Source: Dictyocoela muelleri
Lineage: Eukaryota > Microsporidia
DNA length: 13,140 nucleotides
Direction: 5' to 3'
NCBI GenBank assembly: GCA_016256075.1
Contig: SDVU01000467.1
Location: 1 to 13,140 of the forward strand
The notes beneath the pieces are model-generated. The model was not told the DNA's origin and did not search any database. It was given only the letters and a program-made list of their open reading frames with translations. Positions 1-7,958 of the stretch are shown here, in pieces; position 1 is the stretch's first letter, and each line of letters starts with the position of its first letter. The translations under genes and the position numbers were made by a program.

Positions 1-669
1 TAATAGAGGCTTATAATAAAAACTAATTTTTACAATATGTATAGAAGATCATATAAGAAAAATTTTATTACCATTCATTAATGCCATATCTCGTAGTTTT
101 CGATATTTTTTAAAGAGGGGTTTCTAAGGAAAGGTAGAACCGCAAAATTTTGCATGTGGAAAAATTTGCTGCGATATTATAAAAAATGTTACCTCTCTAA
201 ATTTATTAAAATTTAAATGAAATTTAATTAAAGATATAGTATCGGTCTTCACCGATGCTGTTACCAAGAATATAGTAAAGTAAATAAATTTTGCTGAAAT
301 TTTGTTTATTGAATTTTTCGTTTCTCCTCGTGAAGGCATGAGGTAGATGTTATTAAAATTTACAGTTTTTTTAGATTAAAATGTGGATAAATATTTTATT
401 TATGAAAATTTAATCATATTTTAAAAATGTTTGATTTTTTTATTAAATTATTTATACTTTCGATTAATATTGTTTGGCATTTGCTGCCACAGCAATATAA
501 AACCTGAATCTAAAAAACAATATCAAAAAATTTTGAACATATACTCAGCCTCATTTACAGCGTGATTTAGAGTATTCACAAAAAAGCGCGCTTAAAATGA
601 GAGAGTGCTTAAAAAGTGGATTTTTATAATCAATTTTAAGATTTTTCTTTAAGTAATATAACAAGTCCT
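1..669. other. Gene-free AT-rich stretch
   Basis: I see no coding region, RNA gene or clear repeat here. Short open frames exist on both strands, but their translations are low-complexity (Lys, Ile, Phe, Asn rich) and match no family I know. A small perfect inverted repeat ATCGGT/ACCGAT lies near 240-256. Confidence 0.6.
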
Positions 670-716
670 TTTTTATAATTTTCGTTTATCATTATTAAAA
701 AATATTTCAAGTTGTT

Positions 717-1069
717 TTACCGAACCAAAATTACTTTGATATACTTTATATTATAATAATAATCTTTGATGCCTTTTAAAAACAGCATAGCCTCATCAAG
801 AAGGTTATTTTTAGGTTGTCTATTTATATTTACATATCTTGCGAGCTTTTTTCGAATAAATTGTTTTTTTTTTCACCCACAATTTTTTCTCTCAAGGTTT
901 CAGTATTTACGGGTTCTTTAATCATGACATTATCTTTTAAAACACCTTGTTTGGGGTTAATTTTACGATTCGAGACGCAGAATGCAGCCCGAATAAGAAA
1001 GGATACGGGTTTATAAAGTATCAATGATAAAACGGGCTGTATGAGAAAATTTTTTTTTTTCAATTTCAT
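717..1069 (-). other. Coding-like tract, family not recognised
   Basis: The minus strand has an open frame of 79 codons at 830-1069. Its second half looks more protein-like than the surrounding DNA, for example the run NRKINPKQGVLKDN followed by VNTETLREKIVGE. Coding-like sequence seems to continue below 830 to about 717, with balanced, polar composition such as NLLDEAMLFLKGIKDYYY. I do not recognise the family. There is no visible start context, signal peptide or membrane segment. The tract lies just downstream (minus strand) of the Merlin relic but shares no motif with it. It is probably a decayed piece of a mobile element or gene, and a chance open frame is possible. No function is proposed. 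Confidence 0.3.
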
Positions 1070-1251
1070 ATTTATTTTATTATAAAAAATAAAATATATT
1101 ATTAAAAAATGTTAAAAAAATATATTTATCTAAAATTATAAAAACAAATTTTAAGGCAGCCGGAATTTTAAAAATGCATTCTTACTATTCCACGCGTCAT
1201 ATGTATACCTAAAACAAAATTCTGAAAAAAATATATTTAAATTGTGTACAC

Positions 1252-1961
1252 CAGTGTTCCCAAACCTTTTTTTTCAAAGTCCGGTCACAGTGTAAAAAAA
1301 ACGCGGACCGGTCCAAGTATAAAAAAAAATTTTCGGATTGCAAATTATATACATTTTTTTATAATCAAAATTGAATCATCACATCACCTAAAATCGCAAA
1401 ATTGTGAGATTAGATACTGGTTACACTCTTGAATGTAGAAATTATGAATCGGTGTTGTAATCTCGCTGACTTTACAATAACAAATAAATAGGGTAAACAT
1501 TATGCGATCAATAAGTATATAACTATGGTATTAATATGCAGTTGTTACAGTGTGGTATTGCTTATTAAGAATTAGTCTAATATGAAAATGTTCATGAGGA
1601 ACTCATGTAGCTGTGAAGATGATTTCTGTGACGTATCTCATTTAATAAGATGCGAAAATAAAACCATGAAACAGCCTCTAATTACTCCTAATTGCTGAGT
1701 TATTGAAAGTACAAAAATCATGTATATACCTGAGTTTTTGTGTATATTATATGTGACGTATTACCTTAACAGAGGGAAACAAAGATCTAAAGACTATGGT
1801 AGGTGACAACTCTCCGGTTAGACAACCATGCATATTGTTAATATGTAATATGTTTATATATTTTTAACCCGCCGACCGGTAAAATTTTCTCACCGAAACT
1901 GCAAAATTTTTTCAACGGACCAGTAATTTTTATTCCACGGACCGGGGTTTGCCGATCATTT
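1252..1961. mobile_element. Non-autonomous hAT-like element inside Merlin copy 2
   Basis: The left end CAGTGTTCCCAAACC and the reversed right end AAATGATCGGCAAACCCC are imperfect terminal inverted repeats of the CAGTG...CAAACC type common in hAT elements. Both ends continue into GGACCGG-rich subterminal sequence (about 1282-1315 and 1869-1946), which stands out in this AT-rich DNA. There is no transposase. About 450 bases of the interior are a separate SINE (about 1400-1851), so the element proper is only about 260 bp, MITE-sized. It interrupts the Merlin transposase between its catalytic Glu block and its C-terminal block. The termini have diverged from each other, so the insertion is old. 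The exact right boundary could be off by a few bases. Confidence 0.6.
1400..1851 (+). mobile_element. tRNA-derived SINE, copy 1
   Basis: This sequence aligns along most of its length with the minus strand of 12228-12665. The tRNA-like head (about 1404-1471) shares TTACACTCTTGAATGTA exactly with the other copy and has a decayed B-box-like GTTGTAATCTC. The body matches in blocks (for example AATATGCAGTTGTT at 1534-1547 against AATATACAGCTGTT). The tail, from AGACTATGG at about 1789 to ATGTAATAT at 1843-1851, also occurs at 12762-12828. SINEs are transcribed by RNA polymerase III from internal A and B boxes and are mobilised by a LINE. No LINE is visible in the window. The start is uncertain by about 20 bases. 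It sits inside the hAT-like element and is therefore younger than it. Confidence 0.65.
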
Positions 1962-2866
1962 GTCTAACCACTCTAATTATAATCATATTTTCTCCGTATT
2001 TTTATCAGTGACACGAATATTCCTTCGATCCAATTTGTATGAATACCATCTCTGACACAAATTCTATTGAATGGTTTAAAGTAAAAATTTGTAAATCAGA
2101 GAGATGATAAAGTTAAATATGATCTATGTGATTCAGTATGAACGACTGAACCTGGTAAAATCCATTCTTCTAAAAATCTAAATAAATCATTTTAGTTCGA
2201 GAAGGTAAAAATTCCTTAAAACATTTTATTTTGTAAATATCTACTGCACAAACCACCCATACTGTATTACATGGATTATATATTGAAATAAATCATGTCT
2301 ATTTGTCATTGGTGTTTCATAAAAATGTATGATAATTACATCACCCCTAATTTTCTTGCATGTTTATCTAAAAATAGATTATAGTTGATCGTAAAAGTTA
2401 TTAAAAATATTTTATGTTTTTTTTGAAATTTTTAAAGTTTCGGAAGTATCAAACTATACTTCTGCAACTAAACTAATAATATTTTAAATAACATTTTCAT
2501 AATAAAATTTTAATTAGTGAAATATTGTATTTTTGGTTATATTGTTATTAGTTTTTGGAGCGCATTGCCGATTTTGGCTCCAAAACCTAGTATTTCCGTC
2601 TTTTTCATAATATATATTATTTTATATATTACCAAACCATCACAAATCACAGATGATTTTATCATCCCAAATTCTTTTAAAACCATCATAGTTTCTACGC
2701 TATCTAAATTTCTTAATTCTTAAAACTCTTTCTATATATCAGGTGTTAGTACATATGTTTCTTCTTCATTATTAATAAAAAATATTTGTTGAAGTTTTCT
2801 AGTCATAAAAAAAAAATTTCTCGGTATTTATATTCTTAGTGATCAATTATATACATGTATATGTCG

Positions 2867-2892
2867 TAAATTGTTGATCAGTCAACAATTTA
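2867..2892. repeat. Perfect 11-bp hairpin
   Basis: TAAATTGTTGA and TCAACAATTTA form a perfect 11-bp stem with a four-base TCAG loop. It lies between Merlin copy 2 and the tandem array. It could be a remnant of an inverted-repeat end, but I cannot link it to either element. Confidence 0.6.
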
Positions 2893-3008
2893 GAAATAGA
2901 TATATTATAAAAATATATATTTCAAGTTTATTATTTATTGCATGGGATTGGTTCGATGGCGATATAAAGGTACATTTACAAATAAAAAAATGTTATAGAT
3001 AGTGAGCT

Positions 3009-3216
3009 TATTAAATAAATGTTTTTTAATAAACATAATTTAAATAACCGTTTTTTTTTATAAACATGATTTCAATAACAGTTTTTTTTAAAAAAAACAT
3101 AATTTCAATAACAGTTTTTTTAAAAAAACATAATTTAAATAACCGTTTTTTAATGAAACATATTTTAAATACATGTTTTTTTATTAAGAACAACAATTTA
3201 AATAACCGTTATTTAT
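3009..3216. repeat. Tandem array, about six copies of a 31-33 bp unit
   Basis: Units resembling AACATAATTTAAATAACCG followed by a T-run start near 3031, 3062, 3095, 3125, 3156 and 3188, after a partial unit at 3009. Copies differ at a few positions (AACCG or AACAG endings) and in T/A-run length. The array ends just before the left end of the Merlin element at 3228. Any open frame through it is only a translation of the repeat. Confidence 0.75.
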
Positions 3217-3673
3217 TAAAAATTTTAGAGCTAGTCCAAAATCTCCCCAGAGCGACCTAGTCCAAAATCCCCCCAATTCTAAAAATATAAAAAAAATATT
3301 ATTAACTCTTTATGAAGGTAGAATTCATAGAAGGTGGATTATAAACATTATATTTTAGAGAACTGTATAATCGGTGTGTGTGTAAATGGGCGTTTAAATT
3401 CGGAAAAGCTTTGTAATGATTCTTCTGCCTATATGAATTTTAAAAAGTTATAAAAATAAAAAAACTGTAAATCATTGCGATGCATGAGTAGAATTTGCTT
3501 GTCCTTTAAAAAATACTATAGTATTCGATATAATAGTTTTTTGATTTTTTCGACTTGAAAATAAATATTATTTTTAAAATCATAGGTAAATATAGTGTAA
3601 GAACCCCATTACACGCCATTATCAACTCTACGCTATCAGTGTCGAGAAATTCTATAATAAAGGTAATAAATAA

Positions 3674-4201
3674 ATAAATAACATAATTATACAGCCTGAC
3701 TTCTCAAATAGAAAGCTAGGCGTCGCAAATTATATCGTGCAGGTGAATGAAACACGTAGAACTGCAAATGTAAGTCCCACCGAGGTCGTTCTCCTGATAA
3801 TAGAACTAATGATTGTTATTGTAGAAACGAGAGGTAAAGCGACTAGGATATTTGCAAAAGTTATACCGGCTAAAAATGCGACGACAATATTACCCTTAAG
3901 ATTGGAACAGGCAGTTAAATGCTCGATAGTTTATACAGACTAGCATGGATCTTGAAGCCTATTAACTCTAAATGGCTTTGAAAATATGAAGATATGTCAT
4001 AAATATAATTTTGTTTATGAAATTAATAATGTTAATACTCATCATGTTGAATCAATAAATAATTTAATATATAGACAAATTAAAAACATGAATGGTGTCT
4101 TAACAAACAAGAGGCCACAATTTCTAAGCGAGATGTGCTTTTTCTTATATAATAAGAATTTTTTTTGGAAAAAAAAATTTGAAATAATTAAAGTAAAATA
4201 A
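3674..4201 (+). pseudogene. Merlin transposase relic, copy 1 (catalytic half)
   Basis: This is the DDE catalytic half of an ISXO2/IS1016-like transposase. Motifs in order: KLGVANYIVQVNETRR (3713-3760), the usual GG..G.IVQVDE block in which the first catalytic Asp is Asn (codon 3746-3748); VVLLIIEL...KATRIFAKVIPAKN, corresponding to the WVFGGIE...VPDR strand region; SIVYTD with the second Asp kept (3938-3940); and NTHHVESINNLIYRQIKNMNG with the Glu kept (4049-4051), then FLSEMCFFLYNKN. The frame is open from 3674 to the TAA at 4199-4201 apart from TAG at 3941-3943 and TGA at 3953-3955. Both could come from Trp codons. No start codon or zinc-ribbon domain is recognisable upstream. It lies wholly within the TIRs 3228-4310 and is inactive. 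It is a lineage different from the copy at 1151-2806. Confidence 0.8.
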
Positions 4202-4202
4202 T

Positions 4203-4266
4203 TTAATACTTTCATTTAAATTATAATTAATTTAATACTTTTTTATTTAATTTAAATTAATTTAAT
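4203..4266. repeat. Short AT-rich tandem repeat near the Merlin right end
   Basis: TTAATACTTT(TTT)ATTTAA-type units of roughly 27-30 bp repeat two to three times between the transposase stop and the right TIR. Each starts with AATTTAATAC. This is low-complexity sequence with no obvious role. Confidence 0.45.
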
Positions 4267-4387
4267 ACCTAGTCTAAAATTTCCCTGGGGTGAATTTTGG
4301 ACTAGCTCCCAAAATTTTTATTAACTACAGTTTATAATAAAAAATTTTAAAAATTATAAAATAAATATGTAATAAAAAAAATATAAA

Positions 4388-4453
4388 CCCTCTAGCCTAA
4401 CGGTAACTGTGTTAGGCATTCATACCCGAATGGTCTCGAGTTTCGAATCTCGC
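4388..4453 (+). repeat. tRNA-derived pseudo-tRNA / SINE head
   Basis: An A-box-like TAGCCTAACGGTAAC (4393-4407) and a B-box-like GTTTCGAATC (4439-4448) are spaced as in a tRNA. Folding is partly preserved: GCCTAAC/GTTAGGC (4395-4401/4411-4417), an anticodon-like arm CATTC/GAATG, and CGAG/CTCG in the T arm. The acceptor ends do not pair, the T loop is 8 nt and the anticodon loop 6 nt, so it is not a functional tRNA gene. It runs into an A-run and then a GC hairpin, an arrangement resembling the arms of elements A and B. Confidence 0.55.
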
Positions 4454-4470
4454 AAAAAAAAAATGTTTTG

Positions 4471-4538
4471 CGCGCTCTTGTTTAGAGGCGCGTTTTTCGG
4501 CTCGAATCGTAAAATCCACTCTATTTGCAGAGTTTTAC
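4471..4538. repeat. Two hairpins behind the tRNA-like head
   Basis: CGCGCTCT (4471-4478) pairs with AGAGGCGCG (4484-4492), with one bulged base. GTAAAA-TCC-ACTCT (4509-4522) pairs with AGAGTTTTAC (4529-4538), with a three-base bulge. The first is GC-rich within AT-rich surroundings, like the terminal palindromes of elements A and B. Confidence 0.5.
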
Positions 4539-4616
4539 AGCTTGATTTGTTTAAAACTTTATGATTTAGTTTTAATTTAAATTTAATATTTTTTGTTTCA
4601 TTGATGCTTATAAAAT

Positions 4617-4722
4617 ATGATCTTTAATAATTTTGGAATCTTTATGATTTTTTGATCTTTAAGAATTTTTTATCTTTAAGAATTTTCGATCTTTAAGAAT
4701 TTTTGATATTTAAAATTTTTGA
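4617..4722. repeat. Tandem array of a 17-18 bp GATCTTTAAGAATTTTT unit
   Basis: About six imperfect copies occur (GATCTTTAATAATTTTG, GAATCTTTATGATTTTTT, then GATCTTTAAGAATTTTT variants), decaying toward 4760. It is a plain AT-rich minisatellite. Confidence 0.65.
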
Positions 4723-4863
4723 ATCATATGATATTTAATCTTTGTGATTTTTTGATCAATTTTCAATAAATAGATCGATGTTTTGCATGGTTTTTATGAA
4801 ATCATTTTCAAATTTATTAAATGTCAACTTTTGCAATATCATTATTAAATTTTAAATTAACAA

Positions 4864-5119
4864 TGTGATGTCATGTGATTCCATTACTAAAAATGTTTGC
4901 GTGAATTAGCATGGTCTAGAACCGAAAAATGACAGAAAAAAAATGATGACAGATGTCAAAAAATTGATGAAAAAAACAAAAATAGCAATGATTATCCAAC
5001 CCCATGCACGACAAGAGAGTAGGGCGATATATTCCACAACGTTCAATAAAATAATTTTTCAAGTCATTCATTTTTAATTATCTTTTATTTAATAAGCCGA
5101 CGGACGAACACCTCCAACA
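4864..5119 (+). repeat. Possible solo LTR-like block (fossil)
   Basis: A 256-base block begins TGTGATGTCATGTG and ends CCTCCAACA, giving TG...CA ends. It contains an AATAAA-like AATAAAATAA near 5046 and has higher complexity than its surroundings, all of which would fit a lone long terminal repeat. There is no matching second copy, no primer-binding site and no flanking duplication, and I cannot name a family. Treat it as a weak call; it would be an old fragment. Confidence 0.2.
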
Positions 5120-5499
5120 TATTTTATAATCTTGAAGTTTATTCAATTTTATTTTATTAATTCTTATATAGCTTTATTTTAAAACTGTAAAGTATCATCA
5201 TAATATTCAATTAATTATTACTAACTCGTCAATAATAAAATAATATCAGACCCTAATTATCTGGTTTTTTAATAAAATTAATTAAATATGTTTTATTTAA
5301 TCATGCTTAAAGAAATCTTGATAATTTTAATATAAGTCTAAGTCATTCGATATTCTAAAACTGATAAAGTCGTCCCTCTATAGAACTGAATTCACCGTAA
5401 CTATTTTTCTTTTAGTCTATATTAAGAATATCAGAAAAACTAATTTATAAAGCAAAAAAAATATACCATAAAATCTAGTATTATAAATTTTACAATTTA
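5120..5499. other. Gene-free AT-rich stretch
   Basis: No coding potential, tRNA boxes or repeats are recognisable between the LTR-like block and element A. Confidence 0.6.
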
Positions 5500-5502
5500 T
5501 TA

Positions 5503-5525
5503 TGTCGGGCGCGCAGCGCGCGACA
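5503..5525. repeat. GC palindrome, left end of element A
   Basis: TGTCGGGCGC (5503-5512) pairs with GCGCGCGACA (5516-5525) with one mismatch, around a GCA loop. Alternating C/G makes it prone to cruciform or Z-DNA in otherwise AT-rich DNA. Confidence 0.75.
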
Positions 5526-5622
5526 TGCGCAATATCCTCGACATTTCTCATTTTTTGATATATTTTTTTAGTTTTTTAGTTTTTTAATTTTATTTATTTT
5601 CTAATAATTTCCAATAATTTTT

Positions 5623-5694
5623 GCATCAGCGAGACTCGAACCCAGATATTCAAAGTTGATACAAATGTTACCAACCACTACACTAAAGTACCCA
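5623..5694 (-). repeat. tRNA-derived head, left arm of A
   Basis: On the minus strand, an A-box-like TTAGTGTAGTGGTTGG (5671-5686) and a consensus-like B-box GGGTTCGAGTCTC (5631-5643) are spaced as in a tRNA. The D stem AGTG/CATT can pair. The wording is closest to Val/Asp/Gly-type tRNAs. There is no acceptor-stem pairing, so this is a pol III promoter relic and not a tRNA gene. Confidence 0.65.
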
Positions 5695-6065
5695 GAATTT
5701 ATAATAAATATATATATATATATAATGATTAAAATGAACTTGTTTAATTTTTTTTATTCTAAACTTTTTAAATTTATCGACACAAATCGCCATATTAAAG
5801 TTTAACTTGGTCAGTTTAAATAATTTTACCATAGCGGATTTCTATTGATAGATCATTCCAAATTTAAGCATCTAGAATTTATGATTATTTTATGAATTAT
5901 TTATTTATAAGAATTTATCCATTACATTTAACACCCATTTTTAATAAATAATTTTTTTTTATCTATTCATTCATAAAACATAATTGCTATTAATAAATAC
6001 GTTTATTTTTAATTTTATTTAAAATTAATTTATATAATTATATAAAATTTGTTTTATAGTTCTTG

Positions 6066-6133
6066 AGTACTTTAGTGTAGTGATTGGTACATTTGTATCA
6101 ATTTGACTATCTGGGTTCGAGTCTCACTGATGC
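6066..6133 (+). repeat. tRNA-derived head, right arm of A
   Basis: Plus-strand counterpart of 5623-5694, with A-box TTAGTGTAGTGATTGG (6072-6087) and B-box GGGTTCGAGTCTC (6113-6125). It lacks a few bases between the boxes relative to the left arm. The B-box is intact, so outward pol III transcription is conceivable. Confidence 0.65.
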
Positions 6134-6234
6134 AAAAATTATCATAAAATTATTATAAAATTATTAGAAAATAAATAAAATTAAAAAACTAAAAAAATAT
6201 AAAAAGATCAGAAATGTCGAGGGTAGTGCGCATG

Positions 6235-6253
6235 TCGCGCGCACAGCGCGCGA
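6235..6253. repeat. GC palindrome shared by element A and half-unit B'
   Basis: TCGCGCGC (6235-6242) and GCGCGCGA (6246-6253) are perfect inverted repeats around ACA. To its left is the A-type subterminal GCGCAT. To its right is AACTGCCCCAAACC, the complement of the B-type subterminal. The palindrome is therefore the joint between two element families. Confidence 0.75.
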
Positions 6254-6380
6254 ACTGCCCCAAACCAAGAGTTTTTAATATTTAGACTTATATACTGTTA
6301 TTTATTTATATATTGATTTTTATTAATTTTATTTTATTAAATTTTTGTTAAATTTTTGTTGAAGTGGGAGTAAAACCCAC
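6246..6380 (-). mobile_element. Half-unit B' (B-type arm), truncated by the integrase element
   Basis: Read on the minus strand this matches the arms of element B: B-box region GTGGGTTTTACTCCCAC (6364-6380), then TTCAACAAAAATTTAAC, the AT-rich body with AACAGTATATAAGT, and TTGGTTTGGGGCAG before the palindrome. The head upstream of the B-box is missing because the integrase-type element starts at 6381. I do not find the missing piece after 8194. Confidence 0.65.
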
Positions 6381-6606
6381 TATTAAAACATATTGTGTTC
6401 CTTTGCAAATTGTGAACAAATGTTTTAAATTTGATTTAAAAGGCGTGTCATAATTTTTTGATTTTTAATAATGAAAATTTATTAAGAGCCTCACTACAAA
6501 TTGTGTTCCAATTTTATATTTAAATTCAATATAAAAAAAACATTTTCTTAAATTTAAAATTTTTGATTATGCAGATTGCTGCAAATTATGTTCCCTTTTA
6601 AAAATG
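6381..6606 (+). repeat. Left TIR of the integrase element
   Basis: It matches the reverse complement of 7959-8194 along its length. It contains three spaced copies of a CAAATTGTGTTCC-like motif (6406-, 6497-, 6582-, roughly 85-91 bases apart), which look like repeated transposase-binding sites. The outermost ~15 bases (TATTAAAACATATTG against TGTTACAACAAATAG) are less conserved. Confidence 0.8.
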
Positions 6607-7958
6607 ATTTGAAAAAGTGTGTTTTTTTTAAAAATAGTTTAAGAATGATAATTTATTAAAAATAAAATTAACATTTAAGCATCAAAAATTATAAAATTTG
6701 CAAAATTTTAATAAAATTTTCAGTTTATAAATCATTGTTTTTTTAAACATTTTATATTAGCATTAATAATTTCAGATGTTCTATTATTTTTTATTTCACA
6801 ATTTTTTCCCTATTAATAGATAATACTTCAAAAGAATCCTCATAATAAATAGAAGCGAGAGGTTGACGACGTGCATATGATAAATTATACGGCCTTACTA
6901 ATAAATCATTACATCTCATCCTTATAACATCTCATTGTCGAATCTCATACTCTCTTCTGTATCTATTGACATAATCAGAAATTCTTATTCTTATATCATT
7001 CTCTATTATTTCGCTATTGTAACGTTTTTTACACCTATTATCATATCCTTTAAATAGAAAGAAAGGTTTAAATTTAATTGCTGATTGTGTAATATTATTA
7101 TATTCATATACTACTTTATCTAAATAATTTATCCAATTAAAATTTCCGATAGGCAAGCATTTTCTCAATATTTCTTTAAAAGTTCTGTTAAATCATTCAA
7201 TCTGGCCTTGTGATTATGGATGATATGCCCCTTATGCACTGCTCGAATTTCAAATTGTATTAATATATTTTCAACAAATGAAATTAAAAACTCACCGCCA
7301 TTATAAGTATGAAAAAATCCCAAACACCTTCTTTATATAAATGACTTTTTAAAATTTCTAAAAGGTGCGGCGTCTTTTTTTTTGCTAGGTAGGCTTATGC
7401 GAATTTGGAAAAAGAATCTAAAAAAAATGAAAATATAATTAAATCCATTATTGTGATCACTGTAAACGCTCTGGTCGATAGTGTCAACAATGAATTTTTC
7501 CCATGATACAAAGGAAAGATTGGCGTAATAGAATTATTTGAAGGGGTGTTTTTTTCACGTGAACAATTTTCACAAATAATGATATAATCGAGCACATCTT
7601 CATAAAAAACACCATAGTAGATATTACATATTCTTTCAAATGTTCCTCTAGACTAACATGATCAAGGGTGTGTGCGGTTCTTATAATTTCTTTCATTTTC
7701 TCAGTTTCATACCTACAAATAAAAATTTTATTTTCTCCATTTATTCTGTAATAAAGATTATTTTCAAAAACTTTTAATTTAGAACACATTCGTTTAAACA
7801 CCTTTTTCTGGACTGTATTCATACCTTCAGGACAAACCTTGCTTATTAAAAATATTATGATATTTAACCTCTTTGTTTCATTTTTTATATTTACTATTTT
7901 TCCCATTATAAGAGATTTAAATATATTAATTAATAGTTTTTTTATCAAAAAAAAATAA

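Larger units (their letters stand above)
1244..1969. repeat. Degenerate 8-bp target-site duplication around the hAT insertion
   Basis: GTGTACAC (1244-1251) and GTCTAACC (1962-1969) flank the nested element and agree at 5 of 8 positions. Eight bases is the duplication length made by hAT transposases. The position is independently supported because the Merlin reading frame resumes on the other side. The divergence fits an old insertion, but a 5/8 match alone would be weak. Confidence 0.45.
1151..2806 (-). pseudogene. Merlin-type (ISXO2/IS1016-like) DDE transposase relic, copy 2, split by a hAT insertion
   Basis: This is a minus-strand relic of a Merlin transposase, the enzyme that cuts and pastes its own DNA element. 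Reading from 2806: the ATG and N-terminus; the zinc-ribbon region (CDGLVIYK, then KDGNTRFWSQNRQC near 2603-2560); the first catalytic block, where the Asp-Glu motif reads FYETPMT near 2304-2323, so Asp has become Tyr; WVVCAVDIY...FLPSRTK from 2259; WILPGSVVHTES near 2129-2160, where the second Asp is Glu; and HTNWIEGIF at 2015-2041, which retains the catalytic Glu. The C-terminal block FSEFCFRYTYDAWNSKNAF lies at 1178-1236, on the far side of the nested element at 1252-1961. There are several in-frame stops (two within the first 30 codons) and frame changes near 2604, 2180, 2075 and 2055. Two of three catalytic residues are lost, so it is dead. Terminal repeats were not found. It differs clearly from the Merlin copy at 3228-4310. 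Confidence 0.8.
3228..4310 (+). mobile_element. Merlin-type DNA transposon, copy 1, with TIRs and TSD
   Basis: A 1.08-kb element. The left end GAGCTAGTCCAAAATC (3228-) matches the reverse complement of the right end (GGGAGCTAGTCCAAAATTC, ending at 4310). The left end has a second direct copy of CTAGTCCAAAATC at 3257-3269. The right end also carries an inverted copy, so 4268-4305 can fold on itself. Flanking AAAATTTT at 3219-3226 and 4311-4318 is a perfect 8-bp direct repeat, the size Merlin makes (8-9 bp), although in such AT-rich DNA this could partly be chance. The interior holds a Merlin transposase relic. Positions 3281-3670 should contain the N-terminal zinc-ribbon half, but I cannot recognise it with confidence. 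Confidence 0.75.
5500..6253. mobile_element. Inverted-repeat element A: two outward tRNA-headed units with GC-palindrome ends
   Basis: Two ~190-base arms (5500-5694 and 6066-6253) are near-identical inverted copies. Read outward, each arm has a tRNA-like head (A-box TTAGTGTAGTGGTTGG, B-box GGGTTCGAGTCTC), then GATGCAAAAATTAT and an AT-rich body with AGAAAATAAATAAAATTAAA. It then has GAAATGTCGAGG, GCGCATGTCGCGCGC and a terminal palindrome. The left end TTATGTCG... follows TA. At the right end the palindrome is fused to another unit (B'), so the element does not end cleanly. The centre (5695-6065) is AT-rich with a TA microsatellite and no coding sequence. It resembles a foldback/MITE in form but a SINE pair in content. 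I know of no named family with this structure. Confidence 0.65.

Noticed and set aside
124-339. Minus-strand open frame of 71 codons
   Set aside because: AT-driven composition, no motif, no repeat or gene context; most likely chance.
580-620. GCGCGC patch similar to the GC palindromes of A and B
   Set aside because: It is short, lacks the surrounding stem and TTATGTCG context, and has no tRNA-like head nearby.
816-1016. Plus-strand open frame of 66 codons
   Set aside because: Low-complexity start and no motif; the minus strand of the same region looks more coding-like.
1244-1432. Plus-strand open frame across the hAT terminus
   Set aside because: It crosses the element boundary and subterminal repeats, so it is not a gene.
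1962-1975. TCTAACCACTCTA read as a TAGAGTGG-type hAT end
   Set aside because: The bases match Merlin sequence outside the insertion, and the end at 1961 gives better terminal symmetry and an 8-base flank.
2517-2723. Plus-strand open frame of 68 codons with hydrophobic stretches
   Set aside because: It lies opposite the N-terminal half of the minus-strand Merlin relic, whose motifs explain the sequence.
3009-3216. CRISPR-like array
   Set aside because: The copies are continuous tandem units without unique spacers, in a eukaryotic context.
3066-3260. Plus-strand open frame of 64 codons
   Set aside because: It is a translation of the tandem array (periodic ISITVFF/LNNRFL pattern) running into the Merlin TIR.
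4388-6133. Functional tRNA genes at the three best A/B-box sites
   Set aside because: None has a pairing acceptor stem or a proper anticodon arm, and two are repeated element parts.
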